Assembly: GCF_001020565.1 (NCBI RefSeq)
Contig: NZ_LDAS01000001.1
Location: 3,847,002-3,911,001 of the forward strand
DNA length: 64,000 nucleotides
Source of the DNA: Maribacter thermophilus
GTDB taxonomy: Bacteria > Bacteroidota > Bacteroidia > Flavobacteriales > Flavobacteriaceae
Reading direction: 5' to 3'
Positions within the stretch are counted from its first letter, which is position 1. Each line of letters starts with the position of its first letter. The notes under the pieces are model-generated. The model was given only the letters and a program-made list of their open reading frames with translations, did not search any database and was not told where the DNA came from. A program made the translations under genes and the position numbers. This document shows, one piece after another, positions 28,149 to 38,254 of the stretch.

Positions 28149-29786
28149 ATGAAAAATATAATAGCTTTTGTTCTTTTATTGGGGTTATGCAGTTCTTGTG
28201 AGGAAGATTTCTTGGAAACAGCTCCATATTCTTTCTCCTCTCCAGAAAATTTTTATTCCAATGAAGTGGAAATAGAGTTGGCAATTACCGCAGGTTATTC
28301 GGTAATAAACGATGGTTCGGTAATGGGGAACGGTAATTACGATACTTTTGGTAGGGGTCTTTTGTTTATGCTCAATGGTGGTACGGATGAATCGATTACG
28401 AAGGAAGGGTTTGGGAATACGGATTATGCACCATGGGGGTTGGCGTCGTTCAATAGTACAAATAAATTTTTAAAATATAATTGGTTTTATTGGTATGCCG
28501 GTATAAATAGGTTAAACCTATTGTTGGAGAATTTGGACGGGGCGGAAATGGAAGATGAGGCCAGACGGGAAACAGTTAGGGCGGAGGCTCGTTTTTTACG
28601 TGGTCTTTATCACATGTACTTAGCTAAAATGTTCGGGGCTATTCCTACATATACCGAATCTCAGGCGGATCCAGAAAAGGCGAGGCAACCGTTAAATGAG
28701 GTGTATGAACTGATAATTGAGGATCTTAAGTATGCATATGAAAATTTAGACCATAGGTCTTCTAAAACCGGACGTGCCAATAAATGGACAGCAGGTGGGT
28801 TTCTTGCAGAATTATACTGTTATCTTGGAAGTTGCAAAAAATTTGGAGTGGGTAATGATTTGGCTTTTCCGTTAAATAGTTTTGATTGGGTGGATGAAGA
28901 TGATATGTATGCGAAGGCCCTAGTAGTGGCATCCGATGTTGTTGATAACAGTGGTTATCGTTTAATTGATCAATACGATTATCTTTTTAGGGCTACCACT
29001 TCTTCATATCAACGAGAAGAATGTTTGTTTATGGCCGAGGGAAGTGACGATATTTCCAATCAAAGAATTAATATTTGGGTAAATAATTTGCTACCTCAAG
29101 GAAACCGAGATTTAGTAGGTGGAGGGTATGGATGGTTAAGACCTACCGGAGAATTTTATTATAAATATACTGATGGGGATTTTAGACGTGACCACAATCT
29201 GGTTGGGGTAATACCAAACAATGCGGATTATGAAGAAATAGACGGAATAAGATATTTTATTCCTAATTCCATCAGTCAGCTCGCAGAGCCCACAGAGTTC
29301 AATTCCTATACCCAAGGAAAGTTCAGGGTCCAAGACCCAAAACAAAAAACCGTTGTAAACTATGGGACCGAAGGTAATTTTCCTTTGCTAAGATTTGCCA
29401 ATATCTTACTGCTGAAAGCGGAGGCACAGTATTTTACGGGTAATGAAGTGGAAGCGAGAAATACAATTTCCATTGTCAGAAACAGGGCCCTGGAGGATGG
29501 GTATACTGTGGCAACCCTTAATAACGCTTATTATAAAGAAGATTTTGTTGAAGAGCTTCTTGATGAAAGATCTCGCGAATTGGCTTTTGAGTGTCAACGA
29601 AGATTTGATTTAATGCGTTTTAACAAGTTTGACGAGGCTATCAATGGTCTGGATGTTAGTAATGGTAGATGGAATTCAGTCGTTGCAGAATTAAAATCCA
29701 ATTGGGTCTCCCATAAAATATGGTTCCCATTGCCCTTGGAACAAACAGAGATCAATCCAAACTTAGAACAAAACCCTGGTTATTAG
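28149..29786 (+). CDS. SusD/RagB-family surface glycan-binding lipoprotein
   Basis: The 545-residue partner of the SusC protein is a lipoprotein with a signal peptide and lipobox cysteine in LGLCSSC, followed by EEDFLETAP, the usual start of mature SusD. Helical TPR-like segments (AEARFLRGLYHMYLAKMFGAIPTY, read in parts; FPLLRFANILLLKAEAQY; ERSRELAFECQRRFDLMRF) and the C-terminal LPLEQTEINPNLEQNPGY are typical. It caps the SusC barrel and binds the glycan at the cell surface. Confidence 0.96.
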   Translation: MKNIIAFVLLLGLCSSCEEDFLETAPYSFSSPENFYSNEVEIELAITAGYSVINDGSVMGNGNYDTFGRGLLFMLNGGTDESITKEGFGNTDYAPWGLASFNSTNKFLKYNWFYWYAGINRLNLLLENLDGAEMEDEARRETVRAEARFLRGLYHMYLAKMFGAIPTYTESQADPEKARQPLNEVYELIIEDLKYAYENLDHRSSKTGRANKWTAGGFLAELYCYLGSCKKFGVGNDLAFPLNSFDWVDEDDMYAKALVVASDVVDNSGYRLIDQYDYLFRATTSSYQREECLFMAEGSDDISNQRINIWVNNLLPQGNRDLVGGGYGWLRPTGEFYYKYTDGDFRRDHNLVGVIPNNADYEEIDGIRYFIPNSISQLAEPTEFNSYTQGKFRVQDPKQKTVVNYGTEGNFPLLRFANILLLKAEAQYFTGNEVEARNTISIVRNRALEDGYTVATLNNAYYKEDFVEELLDERSRELAFECQRRFDLMRFNKFDEAINGLDVSNGRWNSVVAELKSNWVSHKIWFPLPLEQTEINPNLEQNPGY

Positions 29787-29880
29787 GGGAGGGTTCTGCC
29801 ATTATAGGTGGTGGGGAGATTGTTAAGTTAAGGTGTAACAATTTGAGTTTATCCTAAAGCTGGAAGTTAATTATTTGTAA

Positions 29881-32196
29881 ATGAGATTTATAACGGTCAA
29901 AAGAGATATAAGGTTTGGAGGGCTATGTTTGCCTGTTCTATTTCTTCTAATAGGATGTTCTATTACTACGTCTAAGTCTATAACACCAAAAAAGAATCAT
30001 GGTTCTTGGGAACCAATAGAAAAGACAGACGTCATATTTCAAAGAAATGAAGACCTTAAAATAGTTGGTGATAACTTAAGGGGAATAGGGTTGAAAAATA
30101 TACGGAAAGATCTGTTAAAGGCCTACTGGTTTATGATACGGCAAAAAACGAACACTTCTGATCTTTTGAAAATTGAGAATCTGCCAGATAGTAAAATTGA
30201 AGAAATACAGCAAATAGTTAATACGGTCAATCTACATTCGGATGTAACTTTGACTGATAAAAGGATTTTGGGGAACGAATATCCCAAAGGCTTTTTTTTT
30301 AGGACTCCCGATCATGTAAATATGAGTTATGAAGACTGGGAAAAGGAAAATGGACGGTTAGGAGGTGTTTTTGTAAAGGCGATGGCGGAAGAAATATCGA
30401 CAAAAGATGTTTCGAGAACTTTAACCTATTTAAATCGCTTTGCTGTTGAAAATCCTGAGCAGTTAGTAGTATTACATTTTAATGGAAGGTCTAGGGACCC
30501 TAATTGGAATACTTCCAAATATTCGGCGGGTCATTGGCTATATAATCCCGGCTGTTTTCTGGAACAGGGTATTTCTTCCAACGATACCATTTTAAAAGTG
30601 TCAGACACCTCCGTTTTTAGACTAAATATTGGTTTAAGAAATGCGAAAAAGAAAGACGACATTGTTTTGGTGCCAATAGATAAGAATGGGGAAAAGATTT
30701 GGGAAAGGGCCGAGCAGGTAACCTTAGTAGGGATTGGAGATGGTTACATAAAGGTGGCTAGGGGCCAATATGGAACAAAGCCTTTAAGTTTTGAAAAGGG
30801 GAAAACGTATGTTGCCCCACATGCTACAAGTGGTCCATGGGGCTCTCCCAAAGACAATAATTTATTATGGTATTATAACCTTTCTTCAACTTGTCCTAAA
30901 GATTTGGATGGTAAACAATGTGCAGATATACTGGTCGAGGAAATTGGATTCTGGTTTGAAAATGATGGTATCGCTTTTGCTTTGGACGGAATCCAATTTG
31001 ATATATCACCTTGGACATTAAAAAAGGTGACAAGTGGAAAACGAAAAGTAGATCTTGATTTGGATGGTATAGCAGATGACGGTTATCTAGATGGAAAGAA
31101 TGTTTTTGGTATGGGGGTGTATAGTTTTTATAAAAATCTTAGAAAAACTTTAGGAAATACAAAACTTATTTTGGGCGATGGAGGTGTAGATTATTCGATG
31201 AGAGCTATTGGTGTTGCAAATGGTATGGAAGCTGAGGGATTTTGCCAGCCAAATAATTCATTTAGAGAATTTTCAAAACCTCTTAGTTTGTTCAGATATT
31301 GGAACAAATACGCTATAACACCTTCTTTTTCATATATAACTAATAAAGATAAAAATGGCAGTGAAAAGGATCAAAAAGATAGAGAAAGAATGGTTTTGGC
31401 AGCTGCCCAATGTTTAGGGGTTTCTTTCAATTCGGTTATAGGAACACCGTCTGATAGCGGGTTTAAGAGAGGAATTGTGGACGAGTTGGTCAAGGGCGAG
31501 GAAAATGAAGAGTATTGGCTGGGCAAACCATTAGGGCCGACAATTTATGACGGAGCTAGTTTGAATAAAAAAAATGTTCTGGACTTTAAGGGGGTAAAGA
31601 TCAATTCTGTGGATTGCCAATTCAAAATAAAAAACAATGAACTCATAGTGTTTTCCCACGCTAATGTTGCGGATAAGAACATGAAAGTGGTATTAAAAGA
31701 TGTAAACTTTTCAAAAGGAGATGTGGTTATCGATTTTAAAGCAAAATCTAAAGAACCACTTGTTGGTTTTGAATCTTTGGTTCCTAGGCAGTTAGTGGTC
31801 AGTACCGATGCCATGATAAACAAAGATGATACGGCGCCTTCAATTCTTAATTACATAAATTCTGTGGACGAACTAGCATGTAGTTTCTACTTTAGGGAAG
31901 TGGGGCAAAGAGGGGATCTTGAAATAGAAATAGAAGGTGGGGGTGAGGTTGTTATTAAGGATTTTAAGATCACTAATAGGCAGTTGGCAATGGCACGTGA
32001 ATTTGAAAATGGTGTAGTATTGGTAAATGCATCACTGAAACCTTACACATTTGATCTTGTCAAATTATTTCCAGGATCTAGGTTTAAAAGGCTTAAGGGG
32101 ACCAAACTTCAGAATATTGATATAAATAATGGGGAAGAAGTGGATAGAACCGTTACAACAGAAGGTTTGAGTGGTTTGTTTTTAATTAAAATTTGA
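29881..32196 (+). CDS. Putative glycoside hydrolase-like lipoprotein of unclear family
   Basis: This 771-residue lipoprotein has lipobox LLIGC (C26). Middle regions such as LVVLHFNGRSRDPNW, RGQYGTKPLSF, GPWGSPKDNNLLWYYN, FALDGIQFDIS and LGDGGVDYSMRAIGVANGMEAEGF look like a (beta/alpha)8 enzyme of the hypothetical glycosyl hydrolase group sometimes labelled GHL15, with acidic residues at strand ends as catalytic candidates. The last ~150 residues look like beta-sandwich or carbohydrate-binding modules. I do not recognise a characterised homologue. Position directly after susD makes a role in cutting the target glycan at the surface likely. Confidence 0.55.
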   Translation: MRFITVKRDIRFGGLCLPVLFLLIGCSITTSKSITPKKNHGSWEPIEKTDVIFQRNEDLKIVGDNLRGIGLKNIRKDLLKAYWFMIRQKTNTSDLLKIENLPDSKIEEIQQIVNTVNLHSDVTLTDKRILGNEYPKGFFFRTPDHVNMSYEDWEKENGRLGGVFVKAMAEEISTKDVSRTLTYLNRFAVENPEQLVVLHFNGRSRDPNWNTSKYSAGHWLYNPGCFLEQGISSNDTILKVSDTSVFRLNIGLRNAKKKDDIVLVPIDKNGEKIWERAEQVTLVGIGDGYIKVARGQYGTKPLSFEKGKTYVAPHATSGPWGSPKDNNLLWYYNLSSTCPKDLDGKQCADILVEEIGFWFENDGIAFALDGIQFDISPWTLKKVTSGKRKVDLDLDGIADDGYLDGKNVFGMGVYSFYKNLRKTLGNTKLILGDGGVDYSMRAIGVANGMEAEGFCQPNNSFREFSKPLSLFRYWNKYAITPSFSYITNKDKNGSEKDQKDRERMVLAAAQCLGVSFNSVIGTPSDSGFKRGIVDELVKGEENEEYWLGKPLGPTIYDGASLNKKNVLDFKGVKINSVDCQFKIKNNELIVFSHANVADKNMKVVLKDVNFSKGDVVIDFKAKSKEPLVGFESLVPRQLVVSTDAMINKDDTAPSILNYINSVDELACSFYFREVGQRGDLEIEIEGGGEVVIKDFKITNRQLAMAREFENGVVLVNASLKPYTFDLVKLFPGSRFKRLKGTKLQNIDINNGEEVDRTVTTEGLSGLFLIKI

Positions 32197-32364
32197 ATCA
32201 TAAAATTAATAAAGAACAATAAAGCAAAAGCATTTGTCTCATATATAATGATTGATATAAGCATATTGTCATCAACATAATTGTCATGATGAGTGTACTG
32301 GCTTTTCATGATGTTCTATGTGATAATGAGTTGCGAATAGATGAATAATTAAAAAAAATGTATT

Positions 32365-34539
32365 GTGAATATACTTAGATTGTTATTGGTTTTTTTGGTT
32401 TTTGGATGTAATGTTTTCTCACAAGAAAACTCTTTCGACATGGAAGTTGAAGGTCTCAAAATTAAATTTGAGGTAGATTCTGATAACCGTTTAAAAGAAA
32501 GGTTGTTACTGCCCTCTGAATATAACGGAGATATTGTGCTTCCCGCTACTGATAAAGAAACGGATTTGAGCGTTTCTTTTCATGTAACGGGGGAGAATAG
32601 AGACTCCCACCATGGGGCAAAACTAACAGGGGGACTACCGGGGTTAAGACTGGACTATGTAAGTGTGGAGGAAGTTAGTAGGCCATGGGGGAAATTATAC
32701 ACGGTATATCAGAAAGATCAAAAACTTGGTTTGGAGGTATTTACCTACTACGAATTTTACAGAGGTACCAATACCTGTAGAAGATATACAAAAGTAAAGA
32801 ACGTATCTAAAAAGAGTATTGGTGTTAATCACCTTAGTTCGGCCATGATCAACAATATTGGTAATTTGGGACAAGGGAGTATAGAAGAAAAGTTACTTGT
32901 GCATTGGGCCAACAATGGTTGGAAAACAGAAGCACAATGGCATAGTGAACTTCCTTCGGAAGCAGGTTGGGGGCCTAATGGAACTTTTCAACTTTCTGGA
33001 ATTTTTCACACTAATATCGGTTCAATGTCAACTGTAAAGGAGTTGCCCATGGCTATGATAGAGAATAAAGCTGTTGGGTTAACTTGGTTTTGGCAAATAG
33101 AACATAATGGGTCTTGGCACTGGGAGTTCTCGAATGTTAGGTCTGGTGCAAAAACACCTACAGGGGAAAACCCTACATATGTTTATATAGGAGGCCCTGA
33201 TGAAGAGCATCATCAAGCATGGAAATCTCTAGGTGCGGGGGAGGAATATGTCACGGTACCCGTAGCTATAGGATGTGTAGAAGGAGGTTTTGATGAAGCT
33301 ATAGAAGCTTTAACAAAATATAGGAGAGTAGCTTGTATTTCGCCTAATAAGGATAATCAGGAATGTCCAGTTATTTTTAACGACTATATGAATTGTCTTT
33401 TTGGAGACCCTACAACCGAAAAAGAATTACCATTGATCAAGGCTGCTTCCGAGGCAGGTTGTGAATATTACGTGATCGATGCTGGTTGGTATGCGGAAAT
33501 GAACGAAAAATGGTGGGATGCCGTAGGTCTTTGGAGACCGGGAAACAGTAGGTTTCCAGGGGGGATAGAAAGGCTGTTGGATAGTATCCGCTCTAATGAT
33601 ATGATACCTGGTCTATGGTTGGAAATCGAGAGGGTGGGGATACGGTCTCCTCTTAAAAAGAAGCCGGATAGTTGGTTTTTTATGCGCCACGGCAAGCGAG
33701 TCATAGATAATGGTAGCTATATGCTGGATTTTAGAAGTTCTAATGTTATAGAGCATGCAGATGAAGTTATAGATAGGGTGGTAGACCAATATGGTGCTGG
33801 TTATGTAAAGATGGATTATAATGTTAACTCCCTAATGGGGACCGAGACAAATGCCAGTAGTATGGGGCAAGGTTTGTTAAAGCATCAAAGGGCGTATAGA
33901 AATTGGATGGAAAATGTTTATGATAGACACCAAGATTTGGTAATTGAAAATTGTGGAAGTGGAGGAATGCGAATGGACTATGCCATGCTTTCCATGAACC
34001 AATTACAATCTTCTAGTGATCAAACGGATTACAAGAAAAACCCTGCTATCGTTGTGGGTGCTATGGCCGCTGTATTACCAGAACAATTGGCGGTATGGTC
34101 ATATCCTATGAAGGACGGAAATAAATATGAGGCCTCTTTTAATATGGTCAATGCCATGCTAGGGCGAATTCATCAAAGTGGTCATTTGGCAGAATTACCG
34201 GAAGAGAGTTTTAAACAGGTAAAAACGGGTATTGAAATTTATAAAGATGAATTAGCGGGTATTATACCAAAATCTATTCCTTTTTTTCCTTTTGGAATGC
34301 CTAAAATATCGGATGATGCATCACCTATAGCTTTAGGGTTGAAAAGTGAGGATGCAGATTATTATGCTGTATGGAGGTTGTCAGGAAAAGAAGTTGTTCA
34401 ATTGGAAATGAAAAACATTGGCGAAGCGGAAGTTTTATACCCTAAAGATTTGGGAATAAGTTTAGAACAAGGAGCGGGTAAGTTTACGGTATCCTTTCCG
34501 CAACAATATATGGCAACAATAATCAAAGTTAAGAAATAA
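32365..34539 (+). CDS. GH36-like alpha-galactosidase
   Basis: The 724-residue secreted enzyme has a signal peptide (possible lipobox FGC near residue 15, or SPase I site after FSQ). An N-terminal beta-sandwich domain precedes a catalytic barrel with YYVIDAGWY, GLWLEIERVG, VKMDYN with candidate nucleophile D484, ENCGSGGMRMDYAM, and SSSDQTD with candidate acid/base D552. This layout is that of GH36 in clan GH-D, which mostly contains alpha-galactosidases and alpha-N-acetylgalactosaminidases. It uses a GTG start; the ATG seven bases earlier is out of frame and closes quickly. The next gene, a sulfatase, starts 11 bases downstream. Confidence 0.82.
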   Translation: MNILRLLLVFLVFGCNVFSQENSFDMEVEGLKIKFEVDSDNRLKERLLLPSEYNGDIVLPATDKETDLSVSFHVTGENRDSHHGAKLTGGLPGLRLDYVSVEEVSRPWGKLYTVYQKDQKLGLEVFTYYEFYRGTNTCRRYTKVKNVSKKSIGVNHLSSAMINNIGNLGQGSIEEKLLVHWANNGWKTEAQWHSELPSEAGWGPNGTFQLSGIFHTNIGSMSTVKELPMAMIENKAVGLTWFWQIEHNGSWHWEFSNVRSGAKTPTGENPTYVYIGGPDEEHHQAWKSLGAGEEYVTVPVAIGCVEGGFDEAIEALTKYRRVACISPNKDNQECPVIFNDYMNCLFGDPTTEKELPLIKAASEAGCEYYVIDAGWYAEMNEKWWDAVGLWRPGNSRFPGGIERLLDSIRSNDMIPGLWLEIERVGIRSPLKKKPDSWFFMRHGKRVIDNGSYMLDFRSSNVIEHADEVIDRVVDQYGAGYVKMDYNVNSLMGTETNASSMGQGLLKHQRAYRNWMENVYDRHQDLVIENCGSGGMRMDYAMLSMNQLQSSSDQTDYKKNPAIVVGAMAAVLPEQLAVWSYPMKDGNKYEASFNMVNAMLGRIHQSGHLAELPEESFKQVKTGIEIYKDELAGIIPKSIPFFPFGMPKISDDASPIALGLKSEDADYYAVWRLSGKEVVQLEMKNIGEAEVLYPKDLGISLEQGAGKFTVSFPQQYMATIIKVKK

Positions 34540-34550
34540 GATATAAGTTT

Positions 34551-36143
34551 ATGAAAATTAGATATTTAATCTCTGTCCCTGTTTGGGTGTTATTATTTGT
34601 TAATTGTAATAGGTTCTCGAAAACCGAAGAGAAAGCCGAAGAGAAAGCCCCTAATATTTTGTTTGTACTTGCCGATGATGCGTCTTTTTTACATATGGGA
34701 AAGCATAGCCCAGATTGGGTAACCACACCTGCATTTGACAAAATAGTTGAACAAGGAGTGTATTTCGAAAATGCGTATACACCGAATGCAAAGTGTGCTC
34801 CTTCTAGAGCCGCTGTATTGACCGGTAGAAATTCATGGCAATTGGAAGAGGCGGCAAACCATATGGCATACTTTCCTACTAAATTCAAATCTTTTCCAGA
34901 AGTGCTTTATGAAAATGGCTATCATGTAGGTTATACAGGAAAAGGGTATCTGCCCGGGGTAGCTTATGATGAAAAAGGGGAAAAAAGAGAACTACTGGTA
35001 AAATCGTACAACAAGTTTAAAAAGGATGCGCCAACCTCAGAAATAAGTGATAATGATTACCCTAAGAATTTTGAAACGTTTTTGGAAAAAAGAAAGGAAG
35101 ATCAACCTTTTTTCTTTTGGTATGGTGGCTGGGAACCACATCGGAGTTACGAGTTTGGTTCGGGACTAAAAAATGGGAAAAAATTGTCTGAAGTAAAAGA
35201 GGTTTTCGATTTTTGGCCTAAAACCGATTCGGTTAAAACTGATATTTTAGATTATGCATTTGAGTTAGAGTATTTTGATTCTCAACTAGAAAAAATGTTA
35301 GATCTTCTTGAAGAGAAAAATCTTATTGAAAATACGATTATTGTGGTAACCTCGGACAACGGAATGCCTTTTCCTAGAATAAAAGGTCAAACCTATGAGC
35401 TCTCCAATCATTTGCCGTTAGCTATTATGTGGCCAAAAAAGATAAAAAACAAAGGAAGGACGGTAAAAGATTTTGTGAACTTTATTGATTTTGCGCCGAC
35501 ATTTCTTGAGTTTGCCGGGATTTCGGAAAAGGAATCAGGTATGGAAGTTATCGAAGGAACAAGTTTGTCGGATGTATTGTTTTCTGAGGAATCTGGACGC
35601 ATTACAACATATCGAGACCATGTATTAATCGGGAAAGAACGTCACGACATTGGTCGTCCGAATAATGAAGGTTATCCAATGAGGGGGATTATAGTTGGTG
35701 ATTACTTATATCTAAAGAATTTCGAGGTTGATAGGTGGCCGGCCGGTAACCCAGAAACAGGATACCTAAATTGTGATGGAGGGCCAACTAAAACGGCAAT
35801 ATTGGATAGTAAAGGAGACGGGAAAAATGTTTTTTGGGAGTTGAGTTTTGGAAAAAGACCGCCCGAAGAGCTTTATAATATAAAGACAGACCCACAGTGC
35901 CTAAATAATTTAGCCGGAAAGGAAGATTTTGTGAGTTTAAAAGAGGATCTGTACCAACAAATGGAGGATAAACTAAAAGCTCAAAATGATCCAAGAATAC
36001 TTGGTAAGGGAGAAATTTTTGATGGATATCCTATTTATCCAGCAAAGTTCATGAACTACTATGAAAAGTACATGAACGGAGAAGATACACCAAAACTTAA
36101 TTGGGTTAATAAATCTGATTTTAGGCCCGAAGATGCCGATTAA
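34551..36143 (+). CDS. Secreted formylglycine-dependent sulfatase (type I)
   Basis: The 530-residue protein carries an N-terminal export signal with a possible lipobox (VNC near residue 19). The modification motif C82-A-P-S-R86 marks a sulfatase whose cysteine becomes formylglycine. NILFVLADDAS supplies metal-binding aspartates, and VTSDNGMPFPR the later Asp-Asn metal site. It would release sulfate from the polysaccharide. Substrate position is unknown. No maturation enzyme (FGE or anSME) is in this window, so it must be encoded elsewhere. Confidence 0.92.
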   Translation: MKIRYLISVPVWVLLFVNCNRFSKTEEKAEEKAPNILFVLADDASFLHMGKHSPDWVTTPAFDKIVEQGVYFENAYTPNAKCAPSRAAVLTGRNSWQLEEAANHMAYFPTKFKSFPEVLYENGYHVGYTGKGYLPGVAYDEKGEKRELLVKSYNKFKKDAPTSEISDNDYPKNFETFLEKRKEDQPFFFWYGGWEPHRSYEFGSGLKNGKKLSEVKEVFDFWPKTDSVKTDILDYAFELEYFDSQLEKMLDLLEEKNLIENTIIVVTSDNGMPFPRIKGQTYELSNHLPLAIMWPKKIKNKGRTVKDFVNFIDFAPTFLEFAGISEKESGMEVIEGTSLSDVLFSEESGRITTYRDHVLIGKERHDIGRPNNEGYPMRGIIVGDYLYLKNFEVDRWPAGNPETGYLNCDGGPTKTAILDSKGDGKNVFWELSFGKRPPEELYNIKTDPQCLNNLAGKEDFVSLKEDLYQQMEDKLKAQNDPRILGKGEIFDGYPIYPAKFMNYYEKYMNGEDTPKLNWVNKSDFRPEDAD

Positions 36144-36204
36144 GAATTTCAATTCAAAAGATTTAAATAAAAACGTACAGATTATAACATATTAATAAAA
36201 ATGG

Positions 36205-38109
36205 ATGAACACAAAATTTAATTTATCGTTTGTAGCTATACTGATCTTTTTGGTAAGTTGTAATGTAAACTGTCAATATAATATAAAAAATGGTGTACTT
36301 GAGTTCGACGGGGAGTATTTGGAGCAATACCAAGATGTTACCCCTATAGTTGTAAAGGTTATAGAGGCTTATAAAGAGTTGAATGTTAAAAAAGTAGTTT
36401 TTCCAAAAGGCAAGTATCATTTCTATCCCACGTATGCTCCAGAATTTTATTGCGAAATTACCAATAACGATAACGGGCTTAAAAGGACTCCATTTCCGTT
36501 GATGAATTTAAATGGTTTTGAGATAGATGGGGGAGGTTCAGAATTTATATTTCATAGTAAAATAGTTCCGTTTATTCTTGAAAATAGTTCCAATATAAAG
36601 ATTGCCAATTTAAGTGTTAACTGGGATGTTCCATTTGTATTGGAAGGGAAAGTAATCGCGAATAATGAGAAGGACAAAACTTTTGACATTAAGGTTAGTA
36701 CCCCATATGTAGTAAAATATGGGCGTTTGTATTTGTCCTTGGAAAGAGAAGATACTCCTTATCATAATAAATATGGGCCAAAATTTAATATATCAGAGAG
36801 GTATGATGTGGAAGTTGGGCAAAACATAGTCTGGGATCCTAAAACCAAGTCTCCCTATTATAATACCCTTCTGTATCAAATGCAGGAAAAAGGGATTGAG
36901 GCTGTAGAACTTGAGAAGGGCGTTATTCGGTTAAAGGGAGAGTCTAGACAAGTGCCTCCTGTTGGGTCTATATTTGTTTCTAAAGGAGAATATCTTGCAA
37001 ATAGAATGTGCCCGGCATTTAGGGTTTTTAAATCTAAAGAGTTGTTATTTGAGAATATCAATGTACACCATGCAGGTGCCATGGGGTTTATTGCCGAACG
37101 TTCAGAGAATATAACTTTAGATGGCTTTAATGTCGTTTTAAAGGAGGGACAGGGAAGAATGGTTACCACTTCGGCAGATGCAACTCACTTTTGTAACAAT
37201 AAAGGTCACATTATCATAAGGAATTCGATTTTTGAAAATATGTTGGACGATGCTACAAATATTCACGGAACATATGTTAGGGTTAATCAAATCATTGACG
37301 ACTATAGTGTTGCCGTAGAAACTTATCATCCTCACCAAAATGGCTATTTGTTCGGGGAAACGGGAGATGAGGTTCGTATTGTTAATAATAAAACATTGGA
37401 GCCGACTGTTGAGAATCTTTTTTTAACGAAAGTTAAACGAATCAATGAGAAAATTTCAATTCTTACTTTTGATAAACCTGTAAAAAACAAGGTGGGGCTA
37501 TATTATGGAATAGAGAATGTTACGTGGAGCCCCACAGCTGTTCTTGAGGATAATATAGTTCGCAATAATCGTGCAAGAAGTTTTTTGTTGGCCAGCTCTA
37601 AGGGAATAGTGGTAAAGGGAAACCATTTCTCATCACAAATGGCAAGTCTTCGAATAACGGCTGACATGGATTTGTGGAACGAATCTGGGCCTTCTAACAA
37701 TCTGGTCATTGAAAATAATATTTTTGAGGATTGTGGCTATGGTGGGTATAACCGTCAATCTACCATATTGATAGATCCAATCTATTCCGACAAGAAAGGG
37801 GCTGAAAGTAAATTCAATAAAAATATTATTATTCGTAATAATTTATTTAAAACATTCGATACACCAATTTTAACGGCTATCTCCATAGATGGATTGGTAT
37901 TTCATGACAATGTTGTTGAACAGACGGATACGTACGTACCAATATTGGAAAACCTACCTAGTTTATATATAGAAAATTGTTCTGATGTTTCTGTAAAGGG
38001 AAATAGTTTTAAATATTTAAATGGTTCAAAACCGGTATTGAAGTATGACTCCAAGACCACGGATATTAAAATAGGGAAAAGAAAAAAGTATAATGTGGTT
38101 TATCCCTGA
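36205..38109 (+). CDS. GH110-like alpha-1,3-galactosidase (parallel beta-helix)
   Basis: The 634-residue protein has a signal peptide (possible lipobox VSC, residue ~19) and a right-handed beta-helix fold. VVFPKGKYHFYP near the N-terminus, the central NVHHAGAMGFIAERSENITL, TSADATHFCNN and the acidic pair D348-D349 within MLDDATNIHGTY match the GH110 alpha-1,3-galactosidase pattern. GH110 enzymes invert and remove terminal alpha-1,3-galactose; marine members have been linked to carrageenan-like galactans. With the GH36-like gene, this indicates alpha-galactosyl ends in the target glycan. The 61-base gap to the sulfatase suggests one operon. Confidence 0.8.
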   Translation: MNTKFNLSFVAILIFLVSCNVNCQYNIKNGVLEFDGEYLEQYQDVTPIVVKVIEAYKELNVKKVVFPKGKYHFYPTYAPEFYCEITNNDNGLKRTPFPLMNLNGFEIDGGGSEFIFHSKIVPFILENSSNIKIANLSVNWDVPFVLEGKVIANNEKDKTFDIKVSTPYVVKYGRLYLSLEREDTPYHNKYGPKFNISERYDVEVGQNIVWDPKTKSPYYNTLLYQMQEKGIEAVELEKGVIRLKGESRQVPPVGSIFVSKGEYLANRMCPAFRVFKSKELLFENINVHHAGAMGFIAERSENITLDGFNVVLKEGQGRMVTTSADATHFCNNKGHIIIRNSIFENMLDDATNIHGTYVRVNQIIDDYSVAVETYHPHQNGYLFGETGDEVRIVNNKTLEPTVENLFLTKVKRINEKISILTFDKPVKNKVGLYYGIENVTWSPTAVLEDNIVRNNRARSFLLASSKGIVVKGNHFSSQMASLRITADMDLWNESGPSNNLVIENNIFEDCGYGGYNRQSTILIDPIYSDKKGAESKFNKNIIIRNNLFKTFDTPILTAISIDGLVFHDNVVEQTDTYVPILENLPSLYIENCSDVSVKGNSFKYLNGSKPVLKYDSKTTDIKIGKRKKYNVVYP

Positions 38110-38254
38110 GCGGGACTATTGGTAGCGGCAGAGGTGTTGGCATAAGCTTATATAATAAGAAGGACTCTTTTTTTGTAAAGGAAAATAGAACCTAAAGTGC
38201 TGTACATAATGTTATTATAGGGTAAACCAATAATGTGGTGATAAAAAATAATAT

